From CALBTQ01 sp036743315 (GTDB taxonomy: Bacteria; Lernaellota; Lernaellaia; Lernaellales; Lernaellaceae): a DNA stretch of 6,480 nucleotides. Under the pieces are notes generated by a model. It had not been told where the DNA came from. It saw only the letters and a program-made list of their open reading frames with translations, and searched no databases. This document shows positions 6,402-6,480 of the stretch, piece by piece. The stretch lies in the NCBI GenBank assembly GCA_036743315.1, contig DAINPV010000240.1, forward strand, positions 1-6,480. Direction: 5' to 3'. A program made the position numbers and the translations under genes. The number at the start of each line of letters is the position of its first letter. The stretch's first letter is position 1.

Positions 6402-6480
6402 GCAGGCGCAAGTCATTGCCCTTCGCATTTTGGTAGAGGGGTAATCACACGGCATGGTCCACCCCTGTCGTCGTAAAGGC
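6402..6480. other. Non-coding end of the window
   Basis: These 79 bases after the barrel gene hold no supported gene. AGGGGT (6437-6442) and ACCCCT (6461-6466) form a short inverted repeat with an 18-base loop and no T-run, so no terminator is called. Confidence 0.5.

Noticed and set aside
6437..6466. AGGGGT...ACCCCT inverted repeat as a terminator of the barrel gene
   Set aside because: Only 6 bp with an 18-base loop and no T-run.
1..6480. CRISPR array, tRNA, rRNA, insertion sequence or prophage genes
   Set aside because: No spaced direct repeats, no tRNA-like cloverleaf, no transposase or phage motifs, and no terminal inverted repeats were seen on either strand.

Overview
This GC-rich window carries four genes, all on the + strand, plus one gene remnant. 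Tight coding, secreted proteins with Gram-negative type signal peptides and an outer-membrane barrel point to a diderm bacterium. The first protein ends in a long aspartate-rich tail followed by Gly-Cys-Gly-Cys. From memory, such Asp-rich plus Cys endings are typical of secreted proteins of deltaproteobacterial-type lineages (Myxococcota, Bradymonadota, Lernaellota-like bacteria). That placement is an inference; there is no rRNA or marker gene here.

Layout. (1) Positions 2-2512: a secreted GH84 enzyme (O-GlcNAcase / beta-N-acetylglucosaminidase type). Its true start lies upstream of the window; the last half of its signal peptide is visible. It has accessory beta domains on both sides of the catalytic core and the Asp-rich GCGC tail. 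(2) Positions 2511-2535: a strong 25-nt inverted repeat that overlaps the GH84 stop codon and precedes the next gene. It is a candidate operator. (3) Positions 2579-3232: a TetR-family regulator. (4) Positions 3360-5357: a secreted protein of about 665 aa from a barely characterised family. I read it as a clan GH-D (GH27/GH36/raffinose-synthase-like) TIM barrel, with candidate catalytic Asp in YEQD and RSSID motifs. (5) Positions 5358-5663: a 306-bp gap with two small GC hairpins, an open segment that looks like the C-terminal end of a PlsC/YihG-type acyltransferase, and a possible promoter. (6) Positions 5664-6401: an uncharacterised outer-membrane beta-barrel protein. (7) Positions 6402-6480: no gene seen.

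Working model: the TetR regulator sits between two secreted glycosidase-type genes, in the same direction and with short gaps, so the three may form one regulated glycan-processing unit. The barrel protein probably has its own promoter. The most interesting items are the clan GH-D-like gene, the Asp-rich/GCGC tail without the membrane helix expected of a sorting tail, the inverted repeat in front of tetR, and the acyltransferase remnant. No CRISPR array, tRNA, rRNA or insertion sequence was seen.
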